From a virus, in IMG/VR virus record IMGVR_UViG_3300035180_003044, positions 1-35,581 of that record: DNA of 35,581 nt. One strand, given 5' to 3'. Below are positions 24,209 to 32,305 of this stretch, one piece after another. The notes below the pieces were generated by a model. That model did not search any database. It was not told where the DNA came from and saw only the letters and a program-made list of their open reading frames with translations. Position 1 is the stretch's first letter, and each line of letters starts with the position of its first letter. Both the position numbers and the translations under genes were made by a program.

Positions 24209-25053
24209 GTAGTATACCTATCCAAAATGAATTGTCCACAGCTTGAACCAATATCGCGCCCGGGTGGCGAATACACTTCCACTTTGTACCCAGCAGACTC
24301 TAAGGTCCGTTTGAAAACGCCTACGCGTTTAGATTCATTAATGTTAGGTTCTAGTTTATGCGGGGCAAATCTTAAAATCTTAATTGTCAATCGCTTGTCT
24401 AGTACAGACTCGATACTCTTAATATCTCGGAACTGATCATTTATACCCTCCATAAGCGTATAATGAACTTCAACTGGTCTTCCAATTGTTTCTAGATATT
24501 TGACAGCTAAAGCCGCACTCTCTCTAACTCCCAACGCACTTGGCATCAAAGACTTTCTAATAGATGATTGGGCAGAATGTAAAGACCAATGTAACTTACA
24601 ATTCAAATCATTATCTACGACTTGCTCAATAAGCTGATTGAATGGTTTAGCGCCGGGAATTAAAGTAGAGATACCAAACCTTACATTTTTATAGGTGCGA
24701 GTTTTTCTAAGCGCTTTGGCTGACTCGATTACTCCGGGAAGATTCAATAATGGTTCACCCACCCCCATATAAGAAATAAGTAGCGTTGGATTTTGTGGAG
24801 CTGAAAACTTTAAAGATTCGTTTACTAGCTCCACAATTTTATCCGCCGACAAATTTGAGGAAGGCGCATCTAAACCAGTTAGATGACAAAACTTACACCC
24901 CATCTTACAATTGGTTTGTGTAGGTACGCAAAGAATATCTTTACCATCCCCCTTTCGGATAATAGATACCTCCATTACTGGGCTGTCTTTTTCACGAAAA
25001 ACCAATTTATAAACATCTTCTGATGAAGATTTGATGGTGTCAATAAGTTCCAT
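24205..25053 (-). CDS. RlmN-like radical SAM protein (copy 1)
   Basis: 282 residues, shorter than bacterial RlmN (about 380). CKMGCKFC gives the CxxxCxxC iron-sulfur site (Cys49, 53, 56). YMGVGEPLLN, then WSLHSAQSSIRKSLMP, and a C-terminal GRDIGSSCGQF hold the residues used by RlmN (including the second catalytic Cys). The N-terminal RNA-recognition part is reduced. RlmN methylates A2503 of 23S rRNA and A37 of some tRNAs; this protein probably modifies RNA, target unknown. It overlaps the ATP-grasp stop by one base (TAATG). Confidence 0.88.
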   Translation of the reverse strand: MELIDTIKSSSEDVYKLVFREKDSPVMEVSIIRKGDGKDILCVPTQTNCKMGCKFCHLTGLDAPSSNLSADKIVELVNESLKFSAPQNPTLLISYMGVGEPLLNLPGVIESAKALRKTRTYKNVRFGISTLIPGAKPFNQLIEQVVDNDLNCKLHWSLHSAQSSIRKSLMPSALGVRESAALAVKYLETIGRPVEVHYTLMEGINDQFRDIKSIESVLDKRLTIKILRFAPHKLEPNINESKRVGVFKRTLESAGYKVEVYSPPGRDIGSSCGQFILDRYTT

Positions 25054-25871
25054 TATTTCCTCGAATTCGATGCCAGTTCATTCCATCTTGCAGAAAGCAT
25101 TCTAGCATATTGGACAGGGGGTAGTCCATAATGACCTATAGAAAACCCATCATTCATTTCAATGAGTAGCGTTTCTCCTTTATCTGTAACTCCAAAATCC
25201 AAGCAGTAGGCTCTAGGACGATTAGTCTTCATAAGACTCACTGCATCCTCAATGACCTTATGATCTGGCATAAACCGCCAATCTCCCTTATAATGACGGC
25301 AATCCAAAATCTCATCATTGAGAATGAATGTTCTGTACTCTGTAAGTATGTTGATCGGCTCAGAAATCCAAACAAAAACTTCGTCAGGGCAGGTTACTAT
25401 TTTTCTTCTAGAAACCTCTCCAGCATCCCAGACAAATCCAGTAAATAATTTATGATCAATCTCTGGCTTGATAAAAACCGGATAACTAATCTTCCGCACA
25501 TCCCCAATAGTACCTCTAACAACACTTCTTTTCAAGAGATGCTTGAGCTGATCGGGGTAGTCTATATTTTGAGGAATAGTCACTTTAAGTTTATTCAACG
25601 CACGATGAATATCTCCGATATATCCGGCAACTCCAACAGACGGAGAAAGATCCTCAAAGGAGTCAATATCATCAACCCACTCATATGGAACTGTCTCAAT
25701 TCCTAGAGTCCAGAAACCTCTTCTAGCATAATCCTGTAACTCTGTCTCGGGATAATTTTCGCGATGCCGAATATAGAATTTCGTAGCTTCTATGTTTTCA
25801 GAGAAGATTTTATCGTGAAATGTAGATGATCTAAAAGTAAAGTAATCACGTTGTGTATTTTTTGGCTTCAT
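25053..25871 (-). CDS. ATP-grasp domain protein
   Basis: 272 residues from ATG at 25871 (a GTG just before is possible). KISYPVFIKPEIDHK and FTGFVW match the ATP-binding strand-loop, EYRTFILNDEIL the hinge region, and YCLDFGVTDKGETLLIEMND with FSIGHYGL the metal-binding Glu/Asn region. It resembles the ATP-grasp group sometimes called DUF4343 (by pattern, not searched). These enzymes ligate carboxylates to amines or thiols. A substrate such as a peptide, amino acid or modified nucleotide cannot be told. It overlaps the nucleotidyltransferase-like gene by about 26 bases. Confidence 0.8.
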   Translation of the reverse strand: MKPKNTQRDYFTFRSSTFHDKIFSENIEATKFYIRHRENYPETELQDYARRGFWTLGIETVPYEWVDDIDSFEDLSPSVGVAGYIGDIHRALNKLKVTIPQNIDYPDQLKHLLKRSVVRGTIGDVRKISYPVFIKPEIDHKLFTGFVWDAGEVSRRKIVTCPDEVFVWISEPINILTEYRTFILNDEILDCRHYKGDWRFMPDHKVIEDAVSLMKTNRPRAYCLDFGVTDKGETLLIEMNDGFSIGHYGLPPVQYARMLSARWNELASNSRK

Positions 25872-26519
25872 CACTGATCTCTTTTAATAACGTTTTAAAC
25901 ATCTCGTCATAATATTTTGCGGTATATTCTTTCCACAGATATGAATCTCGCTTACAATTCGTAAGATCTTCCCAAACTTCATTAGAAGATGAATAATCAA
26001 TTATCTTATCATTAAGCATTATCTGCTTGGCGAAATCTAAAGTTCTAATTGCGTGAAATATTGCTTTAATATATAAATCTTCTTCTTTTAGAGAAGAAAT
26101 CCTAAGTGCCCTAGAAAAATCTTCCGTAGATTTCTCAATGGCATATTCGCTTAGTGCTTTTAGATTTAGCTTGAATGGATATTGTTTAGTCTCTTTCAAA
26201 ACCAATTCTTTTGGAAGAAAGATACACTCTAAAGCTGACATCCGATGTCTTAGAAGTTGTGCTTCAAAGCTTGAATCTTTATAGATATTTACATTGATTT
26301 GGTTCTAAGAAGTCTTTCTAAGATCCCTGTCTATAGATTCATTTCTGACTACTACAATAAAATCCCAGTCGGACTTATGGTTATCTGTTTTATATATTTT
26401 GCTTCCGAAAGGATAAACGTTTAGAACATCTTCATCCTGTAAACGAAAATCATTAAGTATCATATTGTAATAATTTTTTTTGCCATGATGAACTCAGTAA
26501 GGATAATTACCGCAATCAT
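25846..26519 (-). CDS. Minimal nucleotidyltransferase-like protein, frameshift and in-frame amber
   Basis: ATG at 26519 overlaps the HNH stop as ATGA with GAGGT upstream. An A8 run near 26480 needs one more A to join MAKK to MILNDFRLQDEDVLNVYPFG. VYPFGSKIYKTDNHKSDWDF has the GS...SDxD signature of nucleotidyltransferases. A TAG interrupts between KTS and NQINVNIYKDSSFEAQLLRH in the same frame. The rest (MSALECIFLPKEL onward, 131 residues) is open. The GS-SDWD part suggests nucleotide transfer to a tRNA or protein. Only the part after the amber would be made if the stop is real. ATGs at 26241 and 26477 are alternative starts. Confidence 0.55.
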
Positions 26520-27301
26520 AATACCTCTAATTGTTTTAGTTTAATAAAAATCTTATTACTACAAGATACAATTCTGTGTAGCCAATTTACAAATTCTTCA
26601 ATCGTCATGTCATTCTTGGCACGATTACAGAGTTTACAACACGTTACGCAATTGTCAACCGTATAGCCAATTTTATTATTTAATCTGTCAACGCCGTTAA
26701 AATAATGTTTTTCAATACCAGTAATTTTTGTTTTAGTCATACAGTTTGATGGTTTAGAATTACAGTAAAAACAATTATCATATAATAATGAAACAAATTG
26801 TGTTTGCGTTAAATCAAACGCATATCCGCGCCTTGTTGCGCCCAGCCTATACTCTCTATATAGTTGTTTTTCAACTCTATCTTTAATTGGAAGTTTACTT
26901 GATACTTTTTTAGATATCCATAATGGTTTAGCGCACCCGCAACTTTTTGTTCTACCAGATTTAAGTTGATTAGATGGAACTATTAGTTTTACGCCACAAT
27001 CACATAAGCATTCCCATTGCGTGCAACGACCAGTAATCTTCTTCTTTGAATCATCATTAACTTCAGATACTATCGTTAGTAGTCCAAATTTACTGCCAAT
27101 TAAGTCAATGGTTCTTGCTACGCATTTCTTTGAATTACAAGATTTGATTTTACCACTGAATACATCATATTTTCTAACTATTTTTTCCGTACCACAATCG
27201 CATTTGATTAGTGCTTTGCCTTTGGGCAATTTACCATCAAGCACAATAACCTTATTGAATCGTTTCCCAGTAATATCTGGGAATGTTTGTTTTCCTGTCA
27301 T
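26516..27301 (-). CDS. HNH homing endonuclease with zinc-ribbon repeats
   Basis: 261 residues from ATG at 27301 (GAGG six bases upstream; a TTG 18 bases earlier is weaker). Two Cys-rich modules (IKCDCG...CNSKKC and WECLCDCG...KSCGC) precede the nuclease core CFYCNSKP, FNGVDRLNNKIGY, NCVTCCKLCNRAKNDM and FVNWL. The Cys pairs around the core bind structural zinc as in related phage HNH enzymes. It resembles the HNH gene at 30577-31152, so both belong to one family. It stands right after a truncated gene (27345-27510). Confidence 0.85.
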   Translation of the reverse strand: MTGKQTFPDITGKRFNKVIVLDGKLPKGKALIKCDCGTEKIVRKYDVFSGKIKSCNSKKCVARTIDLIGSKFGLLTIVSEVNDDSKKKITGRCTQWECLCDCGVKLIVPSNQLKSGRTKSCGCAKPLWISKKVSSKLPIKDRVEKQLYREYRLGATRRGYAFDLTQTQFVSLLYDNCFYCNSKPSNCMTKTKITGIEKHYFNGVDRLNNKIGYTVDNCVTCCKLCNRAKNDMTIEEFVNWLHRIVSCSNKIFIKLKQLEVL

Positions 27302-27344
27302 GTTGACCTCGCTTGTCAATATAACAGATTACGCATAAAAATAT

Positions 27345-27510
27345 TCACCAGGCATTTTCTACGTTTTTTAGAAACGTGTCCATCATATAAAGGAATTGGT
27401 CCTAAGAAGAAAGGACTAAGACCTCTCGTCCAATTTGTAGAACGAGAGGTCGTGTCAATTGCATAAACGCCTTGCGGGATGGGATCGTGATATCTTACGA
27501 CTTTAATCAT
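27345..27510 (-). CDS. Truncated conserved phage protein, frameshift at the end
   Basis: Reads MIKVVRYHDPIPQGVYAIDT, TTSRSTNWTRGLSPFFLGPI and PLYDGHVSKK. Removing one A from the A6 run (27364-27369) gives KNVENAW and then TGA at 27345. The pattern LSPFFLGPxxLY...ENAW belongs to a conserved phage protein that normally continues (QxxKVY...) for about 60 more residues. The HNH gene begins right after the break, so this is probably the N-terminal stub of a disrupted gene. Without the correction the frame runs to 27316. Confidence 0.55.
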
Positions 27511-27785
27511 CTATCAAACAGTCCTCCCCTATCAACCGGAAAGGGCTTTAATCGCTTCTTAACTTCAATCTTAAGAAGAGCTGGCAATGTAAGCGCCTCT
27601 AAAGAGGAATGTCCTTGACATACTGGGCATTCAAGATAAAATGCTTCACTAGAAGGTTCATTATAATACCCTTCATAAGAAGAATATTTAATATCATCTT
27701 TGGTGGCTAAAAGCTCACAATTACAGCCCGCACAAGTAAATCGATACTCCCATTTTGAAATGTCTGGTTGTTTTAATATTTTCAT
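27507..27785 (-). CDS. Zinc-ribbon protein (92 aa)
   Basis: Reads MKILKQPDISKWEYRFTCAG with CAGCNCELLATKDD and YLECPVCQGH, giving a four-cysteine zinc ribbon (CxxC near residue 18 and CPVC near 54). The rest is basic (KKRLKPFPVDRG). Both ends overlap neighbours as ATGA. No family named. Confidence 0.7.
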   Translation of the reverse strand: MKILKQPDISKWEYRFTCAGCNCELLATKDDIKYSSYEGYYNEPSSEAFYLECPVCQGHSSLEALTLPALLKIEVKKRLKPFPVDRGGLFDR

Positions 27786-28055
27786 TTTACATTATCCCAG
27801 TTTATAGAAGAACGTATTTCAGCTATACACGATTGTATATTGTGACCTTTTACTTCCAAAAAAGCTTTTCAGATTTGAAGGCTTGATTTTCTTCAAAAAT
27901 AGATATCTTTACATAATCCATACCATCATAATTCAATGGATTGGGCTCCAATGAGAGCGCCACCCTATATAGAAAATGTTAGCCGCCATGCTTAGGAATT
28001 AAGAAATTAATTCCCTTGACCACTCAAACAGGACATCTCCCAACTGGTGTGTCAT
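27782..28055 (-). pseudogene. Small gene broken by several indels
   Basis: ATG at 28055 overlaps the upstream stop as ATGA and reads MTHQLGDVLFEWSR; after a shift, GINFLIPKHGG, then a TAA; then FLYRVALSLEPNPLNYDGMD and YVKISIFEENQAFKSEKL; and after another shift EVKGHNIQSCIAEIRSSINW, ending at 27782 in an ATGA overlap. Coding-like sequence lies throughout but in three pieces. Total length is not a multiple of three. Function unknown. Confidence 0.5.
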
Positions 28056-28201
28056 TTTATCTTTTTGTTTTCAATAATAATACTTAGCTGACCGCAAGCT
28101 GCGCCCGCCTCAATCTCTGCGCAGGTTGCCACAGCAATCGCGTAATCATAACCCGCCTTATCCAACTGTTTTTTGATCTTATCTGTACTTAATTTGTTCA
28201 T
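28052..28201 (-). CDS. 49-residue protein of unknown function
   Basis: Reads MNKLSTDKIKKQLDKAGYDY, then AIAVATCAEIEAGAACGQL and a short basic end. GAGGTG lies just before ATG, and the stop overlaps the next ATG as ATGA. Two helices are predicted. No family recognised. Confidence 0.65.
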   Translation of the reverse strand: MNKLSTDKIKKQLDKAGYDYAIAVATCAEIEAGAACGQLSIIIENKKIK

Positions 28202-28209
28202 ATTACACC

Positions 28210-28995
28210 TCACACAATGTTAATGCCTTCAATAACTCCCTCACCCATATGATTCTTATCAGAAACTGGGTTGGGATTAATTGGCGACAACTTAATAAAA
28301 AAGTTATTAGTATTGAAACTCTCTGAGAGTTTTTCAATATCAAAATCATTATCATCAACCAAAGTCATATTAACTGTGGTTTTTAGATTAGATCTAGTGC
28401 GAATCTGACCCAATTCCTTAATTGTCATCTTCTTAGTGATGGGGATCAAATCATTACGTCGTTCCTCATCTAATGAATGCAATGAGACCTGTAATGTCAC
28501 ATTGTCTTTAATCCAAGAGAAATCAGCATTCTTCATCCCAATGGTAGAGATATAGTGGTGAGTCCCCGGATACTTCTCATCAATGATTCTGATCGCTTCT
28601 CTCACAGCCTCAATGTTCAAGAACGGCTCGCCCATTCTAGTGTAATTGATCTTATGCTCTTTAGCCTCTGTAAACTTGAAATCTGGGTTCCGGGCAAGAA
28701 TGAATTCAACCTGATCTACAATTTCCTGAGCTGTAAGAGAACGCCATTTCTTAAGCTGACCAGTTGCACAAAATTTACAGCGAACAGGGCATCCACTCAT
28801 ACATGAGACGCCAATCATCCATCGTTCGGTTCGATCGCCAAAATTAACATCTTTTAATGTATTTTGCTTGCGACCAACAGCATCTTTGGTATAGAATGGA
28901 AGGAAGGTATCAGTAACCTCCACAGGAAATTCATCGTCTGTTTCTAGTGCATAAACAGATCCGTTAGCAAAATTTCTTGAATCTAATAGTTTCAT
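28210..28995 (-). CDS. RlmN-like radical SAM protein (copy 2)
   Basis: 261 residues. SCMSGCPVRCKFCATGQLKK holds the CxxxCxxC site (Cys69, 73, 76; an extra Cys65), followed by WRSLTAQEIVDQV, INYTRMGEPFLN and VSLHSLDEERRNDLIP. The ATG (with strong GGAGGA) is clear. It differs clearly from copy 1 and lacks its GRDIGSSCGQF end; the second catalytic Cys is not evident. It may be a radical SAM enzyme with another RNA target, or a partial RlmN. The N-terminal extension is short. Confidence 0.82.
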   Translation of the reverse strand: MKLLDSRNFANGSVYALETDDEFPVEVTDTFLPFYTKDAVGRKQNTLKDVNFGDRTERWMIGVSCMSGCPVRCKFCATGQLKKWRSLTAQEIVDQVEFILARNPDFKFTEAKEHKINYTRMGEPFLNIEAVREAIRIIDEKYPGTHHYISTIGMKNADFSWIKDNVTLQVSLHSLDEERRNDLIPITKKMTIKELGQIRTRSNLKTTVNMTLVDDNDFDIEKLSESFNTNNFFIKLSPINPNPVSDKNHMGEGVIEGINIV

Positions 28996-29176
28996 ATTAT
29001 CCTCCAGCGATCAGCACCTTTGATTAGAGCTGGCGCTTCCTCGACTACAACCATCATATGATGGCGTGGTATTTGACGCAACAATCTTTGCCCTGTTCAC
29101 CGCATTAACTGACAGACTATCTCCTTCAAGCGAAATAATCTCAGACTTAATTAGTCGAACAGAGAGTTCGGTCTTA

Positions 29177-30580
29177 TTAGCCGTTCTGTGCCCTCTTACG
29201 AATCTCTTCAAACGAATCATCTACAAGAACTTCGCCATTTTCAAACACAGTTCTCATTACAGAAAATTCATTAGCAACGACCCCATTCGGAAGTTTGACT
29301 GTATCAAACTTGCCATTACCCCACTTTACCAGATCAAGACGACCAGCCTTGCTGACCTTGCCATGATCCGTAACTGGATCCTTAAAGACATCCCTGCCCT
29401 CACTATTTACTATAATATGGCTGGCTTTAAATGCAAATTTTTGAGTATCACGATTAATTGTATTAATTGATGTTCCAGATAAACTAGCTCCACCCATACC
29501 AAATGCAATATTAGATGTACTAAATCCATTCGAATTTACTATTTCAAGAATTTGTTTAATCGATGTTGGATTAACACCATCACCTTGAATTAACTTGACA
29601 TTATTAATTACTTTATATCCTTTAGAATTATAAACTGATCCAAATTTATCTTCCATTAATGATAAGCACTTTGGCACAACTTCTAACGGATTGCCGCTGT
29701 CTGGTCGAATTACTAATGTTGCTCCAGATTTAATAATATCATTTTTTAGCTTGGTGCCCCATAATTCACTAATTGCGTTATAAATATCATATGAATCAGA
29801 AACACACGCAAAAATCGAACCTGGTTTTGCAAATTGATTAATCATATTGCGATATGCATCAATTTCGTGCTCTTTACCATAACTCGTAATTGTTGAGTGT
29901 TCACTTGCATTAATACTAAAACCAGCAATACCAGCATTATAATAATGTTTTGCCATCATTAATCCTGCAATGGTATCTGTTCCTTTAAATGATAAGAGTT
30001 CAGCTGCACCACCAATGGCGGCACTTTCCTCTGAAGAGACGCCTCGATATCCAAAAGAATGAAGCTTAAAATCTATTTCAGAATCAGCATCATCCGACGT
30101 TTCAATAAGACTATTATATATTAGTTTTCGCAAATTATACGATTGCGTAGCGACGGTTATTGGATACCAAATTTTAAGCAATAAAGTCTCCAACCAGTTA
30201 ACAATCCAAAAAACTTTTGGATCTGTACTCTCGATAGACATCAAAATATTACTAAAAGGAACAATCGACCCTTCTGGAACAGATCTAATTCTAACCGGCA
30301 GTTTACCTTTCAAGTCTTTGGCGATATACATCCAACCATCATAATTGAAATCTACACCGTGTGCTCGAATAATTTCGGCAGCCTCCTCTACATCTTCTAC
30401 AGTAATTGGCGTAGATAAATATTCTTTTAAATAATATTGAAGACCAAAAAATACGGTAGATGGATAAACACCGCCTCTACTTTCTAAGTAGGAAAATAAA
30501 TTAGACGATCCACTGGGATACTGTTTCCATTGTGAATATTTATATGAATCACTTTTTAAAATTAAATTTGTTTTCATCAT
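29177..30580 (-). CDS. Nicotinamide phosphoribosyltransferase
   Basis: 467 residues, normal for the family. HSFGYRGVSSEESAAIGGAA (174-193), ASEHSTIT (225-232, with the catalytic His228) and LVIRPDSGNPLEV (289-301) match human NAMPT active-site loops. It makes NMN from nicotinamide and PRPP and is the first half of an NAD+ salvage route whose second enzyme (NMN adenylyltransferase) lies one gene upstream. The start has two ATGs; the first overlaps the HNH stop as ATGA. This pair corresponds to the two-enzyme type of phage NAD+ reconstitution (NARP2). Confidence 0.96.
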   Translation of the reverse strand: MMKTNLILKSDSYKYSQWKQYPSGSSNLFSYLESRGGVYPSTVFFGLQYYLKEYLSTPITVEDVEEAAEIIRAHGVDFNYDGWMYIAKDLKGKLPVRIRSVPEGSIVPFSNILMSIESTDPKVFWIVNWLETLLLKIWYPITVATQSYNLRKLIYNSLIETSDDADSEIDFKLHSFGYRGVSSEESAAIGGAAELLSFKGTDTIAGLMMAKHYYNAGIAGFSINASEHSTITSYGKEHEIDAYRNMINQFAKPGSIFACVSDSYDIYNAISELWGTKLKNDIIKSGATLVIRPDSGNPLEVVPKCLSLMEDKFGSVYNSKGYKVINNVKLIQGDGVNPTSIKQILEIVNSNGFSTSNIAFGMGGASLSGTSINTINRDTQKFAFKASHIIVNSEGRDVFKDPVTDHGKVSKAGRLDLVKWGNGKFDTVKLPNGVVANEFSVMRTVFENGEVLVDDSFEEIRKRAQNG

Positions 30581-31152
30581 ACTCTCCGTATATATTTACC
30601 TTCTTCACTAGAAGGATTTGTGTGAAATTTAATCAAACGCCCAATCCACGCAACAAACTCATCATATGACATTTCTCTTTTAGCATAATTACATGTTTTG
30701 CATGCTGTAACGCAATTAGTATCATAATAACCAATACTAGAGTCTATGCGATCAATTCCATTATAATAAACAATGGGTTTAGATTTTACTGTAGTAATTT
30801 TGTATTCGGTACAAGGTACCGACCCACAATAATGACATTTATCATAAATGAATTTATGAACTTGTAATAATGATAAATTAAACTCTATATTTCTTTTAAA
30901 GGAAGAATGTTTATAGATATGAAATATGTTGTTTCCGCCTAAAATTTTTGCGTCTAAAGTGTTGTAGATTCCCAATCTGCATCCACATGTTTTTACATGC
31001 CCTCTTTTTAGTTCGGCGCCACAAACAATTGTTTCATTATTACAATCACATAAACATTTCCAAAATGTTTTGCCATTTTGTATGTGTGAAAATGAAATTA
31101 CCAATAATTTATCAAATTTCTTATTTGTTAAATCTAATTTTTTACCAGCCAT
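30577..31152 (-). CDS. HNH homing endonuclease within the NAD+ operon
   Basis: 191 residues from ATG at 31152 (AAGGA five bases upstream; the open frame extends further but has no ribosome site). MAGKKLDLTNKKFDKL is followed by a zinc module (FWKCLCDCNN...KTCGCRLG), CHYCGS, then VYYNGIDRIDSSIGYYDTNC and CKTCNYAKREMSYDEFVAW, the nuclease core. It resembles the HNH gene at 26516-27301. It sits exactly between nadM-Nudix and the nicotinamide phosphoribosyltransferase, with its start 8 bases after one and its stop overlapping the other as ATGA, so it is well fitted into the operon. Confidence 0.88.
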   Translation of the reverse strand: MAGKKLDLTNKKFDKLLVISFSHIQNGKTFWKCLCDCNNETIVCGAELKRGHVKTCGCRLGIYNTLDAKILGGNNIFHIYKHSSFKRNIEFNLSLLQVHKFIYDKCHYCGSVPCTEYKITTVKSKPIVYYNGIDRIDSSIGYYDTNCVTACKTCNYAKREMSYDEFVAWIGRLIKFHTNPSSEEGKYIRRV

Positions 31153-31159
31153 TATATCC

Positions 31160-32194
31160 TTAAAATCTTGAAACAAAGTATTGAATAATATGCCAGTGAT
31201 CTTCAAAAAAGTCAGACTCTCTTGAGAAGAATTCACTTAGTGGCATCCACCAAGCCTTATCGGCATCATCAGCACCTTTAACTTGAGGGAGGGGACCTGC
31301 CTTTAAATTGATCAGGAAGGCGTGTGTAATCGTCCTTCCACGCAAGGAGCGATCGGGATGATCGAATACACGCTGATCAACAATGGCTGCCTCCAAATCT
31401 TCCTTGGATACTTTGATCCCGGTTTCTTCCTTTAACTCACGAAGGGCTCCAACCTGAATTCTTTCTTCTTGATTCAAGAAGCCGCCGGGAAGTGCAATCA
31501 AACCCTTACCGGGGTTCCCTTTTCTGCGGACAACCAGAACATGTCCGCTTTTGATTACAATTGCATCAACCGTGTTGAAGGTTGGCTTGAATGGCGCCCC
31601 CTCCCACTTTCCTTTATATTCTTTGATATAATCATAATCACTTTTAAGATTTTTGAATACCTCGGTCTTCTTAAAGTCTTCCATATACTGAAAGATTTTA
31701 GAATGAACATATTGCTTATATTCAACATCATGCGTGAAGTACAGGTCGCGAATTTTGGTCGCGTGAGGATACTTATCGATATTGTTTTTGGTAACGAACT
31801 TCCATTGAGGGAAAAGCTTAAGATAATAAGAGCTGCGGTCATGCTCATGACCGATCAAAGCCATCTGATTCTCTCGATCTGCGACCACAACACTGCTAGT
31901 AATCTCTGTAACCCTTTGTTGGAGGTCAGTGATCCAAAGATTATCATTATACAAATAATCTCGCATATGCACGAAATGCACGCGAGATCCATCCGCTTCC
32001 TGTAAAGAAACTCTAATCATTGCTTCGCGCTCAGCGGCAGTCCACGGATTCTTAATGTCTCGGGCTCGATAGGAACTGCCTATAACCACAATAACATGCT
32101 CCGCAATATTTAACGCCTCGTTAAGTAACTCTGAATGTGCAAGATGAAATGGCGAAAAACGACCAATAAAAACACAAAATCCAAATTCTTTCAT
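31160..32194 (-). CDS. NMN adenylyltransferase fused to a Nudix hydrolase (NadM-Nudix)
   Basis: 344 residues. [14 protein letters not shown] (11-24) is the nucleotidyltransferase (HxxH-like) site, and [16 protein letters not shown] follows. Residues about 1-180 make NAD+ from NMN and ATP. Residues about 205-344 are a Nudix domain: [15 protein letters not shown] then RELKEETGI (237-260) holds all Nudix-box residues (Gly238, Glu244, Arg252, Glu253, Glu256, Glu257). The Nudix part likely hydrolyses ADP-ribose or NAD-type molecules. With the downstream phosphoribosyltransferase it completes nicotinamide to NAD+. GGAGAG precedes ATG, and a structured leader lies upstream. Confidence 0.95.
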   Translation of the reverse strand: MKEFGFCVFIGRFSPFHLAHSELLNEALNIAEHVIVVIGSSYRARDIKNPWTAAEREAMIRVSLQEADGSRVHFVHMRDYLYNDNLWITDLQQRVTEITSSVVVADRENQMALIGHEHDRSSYYLKLFPQWKFVTKNNIDKYPHATKIRDLYFTHDVEYKQYVHSKIFQYMEDFKKTEVFKNLKSDYDYIKEYKGKWEGAPFKPTFNTVDAIVIKSGHVLVVRRKGNPGKGLIALPGGFLNQEERIQVGALRELKEETGIKVSKEDLEAAIVDQRVFDHPDRSLRGRTITHAFLINLKAGPLPQVKGADDADKAWWMPLSEFFSRESDFFEDHWHIIQYFVSRF

Positions 32195-32216
32195 GACACT
32201 CTCCGTGTGTTGACGA

Positions 32217-32268
32217 AGATTCTCTCTCTGAGAATCTCAGACCTTTATATATCAGGTCCTACTGATAT
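32217..32268 (-). promoter_or_regulatory. Leader with competing hairpins before the NAD+ operon
   Basis: Two perfect stems: AGATTCTC/GAGAATCT (32217-32237) and ATATCAG/CTGATAT (32249-32268). Alternative pairs GACCT/AGGTC and CTGAG/CTCAG use overlapping bases, so only one set can form at a time. The position just before the ribosome site would suit a switch that responds to a ligand or to translation. No known riboswitch class is recognised. Confidence 0.4.
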
Positions 32269-32305
32269 GTAACGTTAGTGATAGGCACCTCCGCCGACAA
32301 AGATA

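Noticed and set aside
29011-29220. 70-residue minus-strand open frame after the phosphoribosyltransferase
   Set aside because: Half of it overlaps the end of the confirmed gene in another frame and the ATG lacks a ribosome site. The rest (28996-29176) is coding-like but has no supported start.
31469-32005. 178-residue plus-strand open frame
   Set aside because: It is antisense to the NadM-Nudix gene, which has full motifs.
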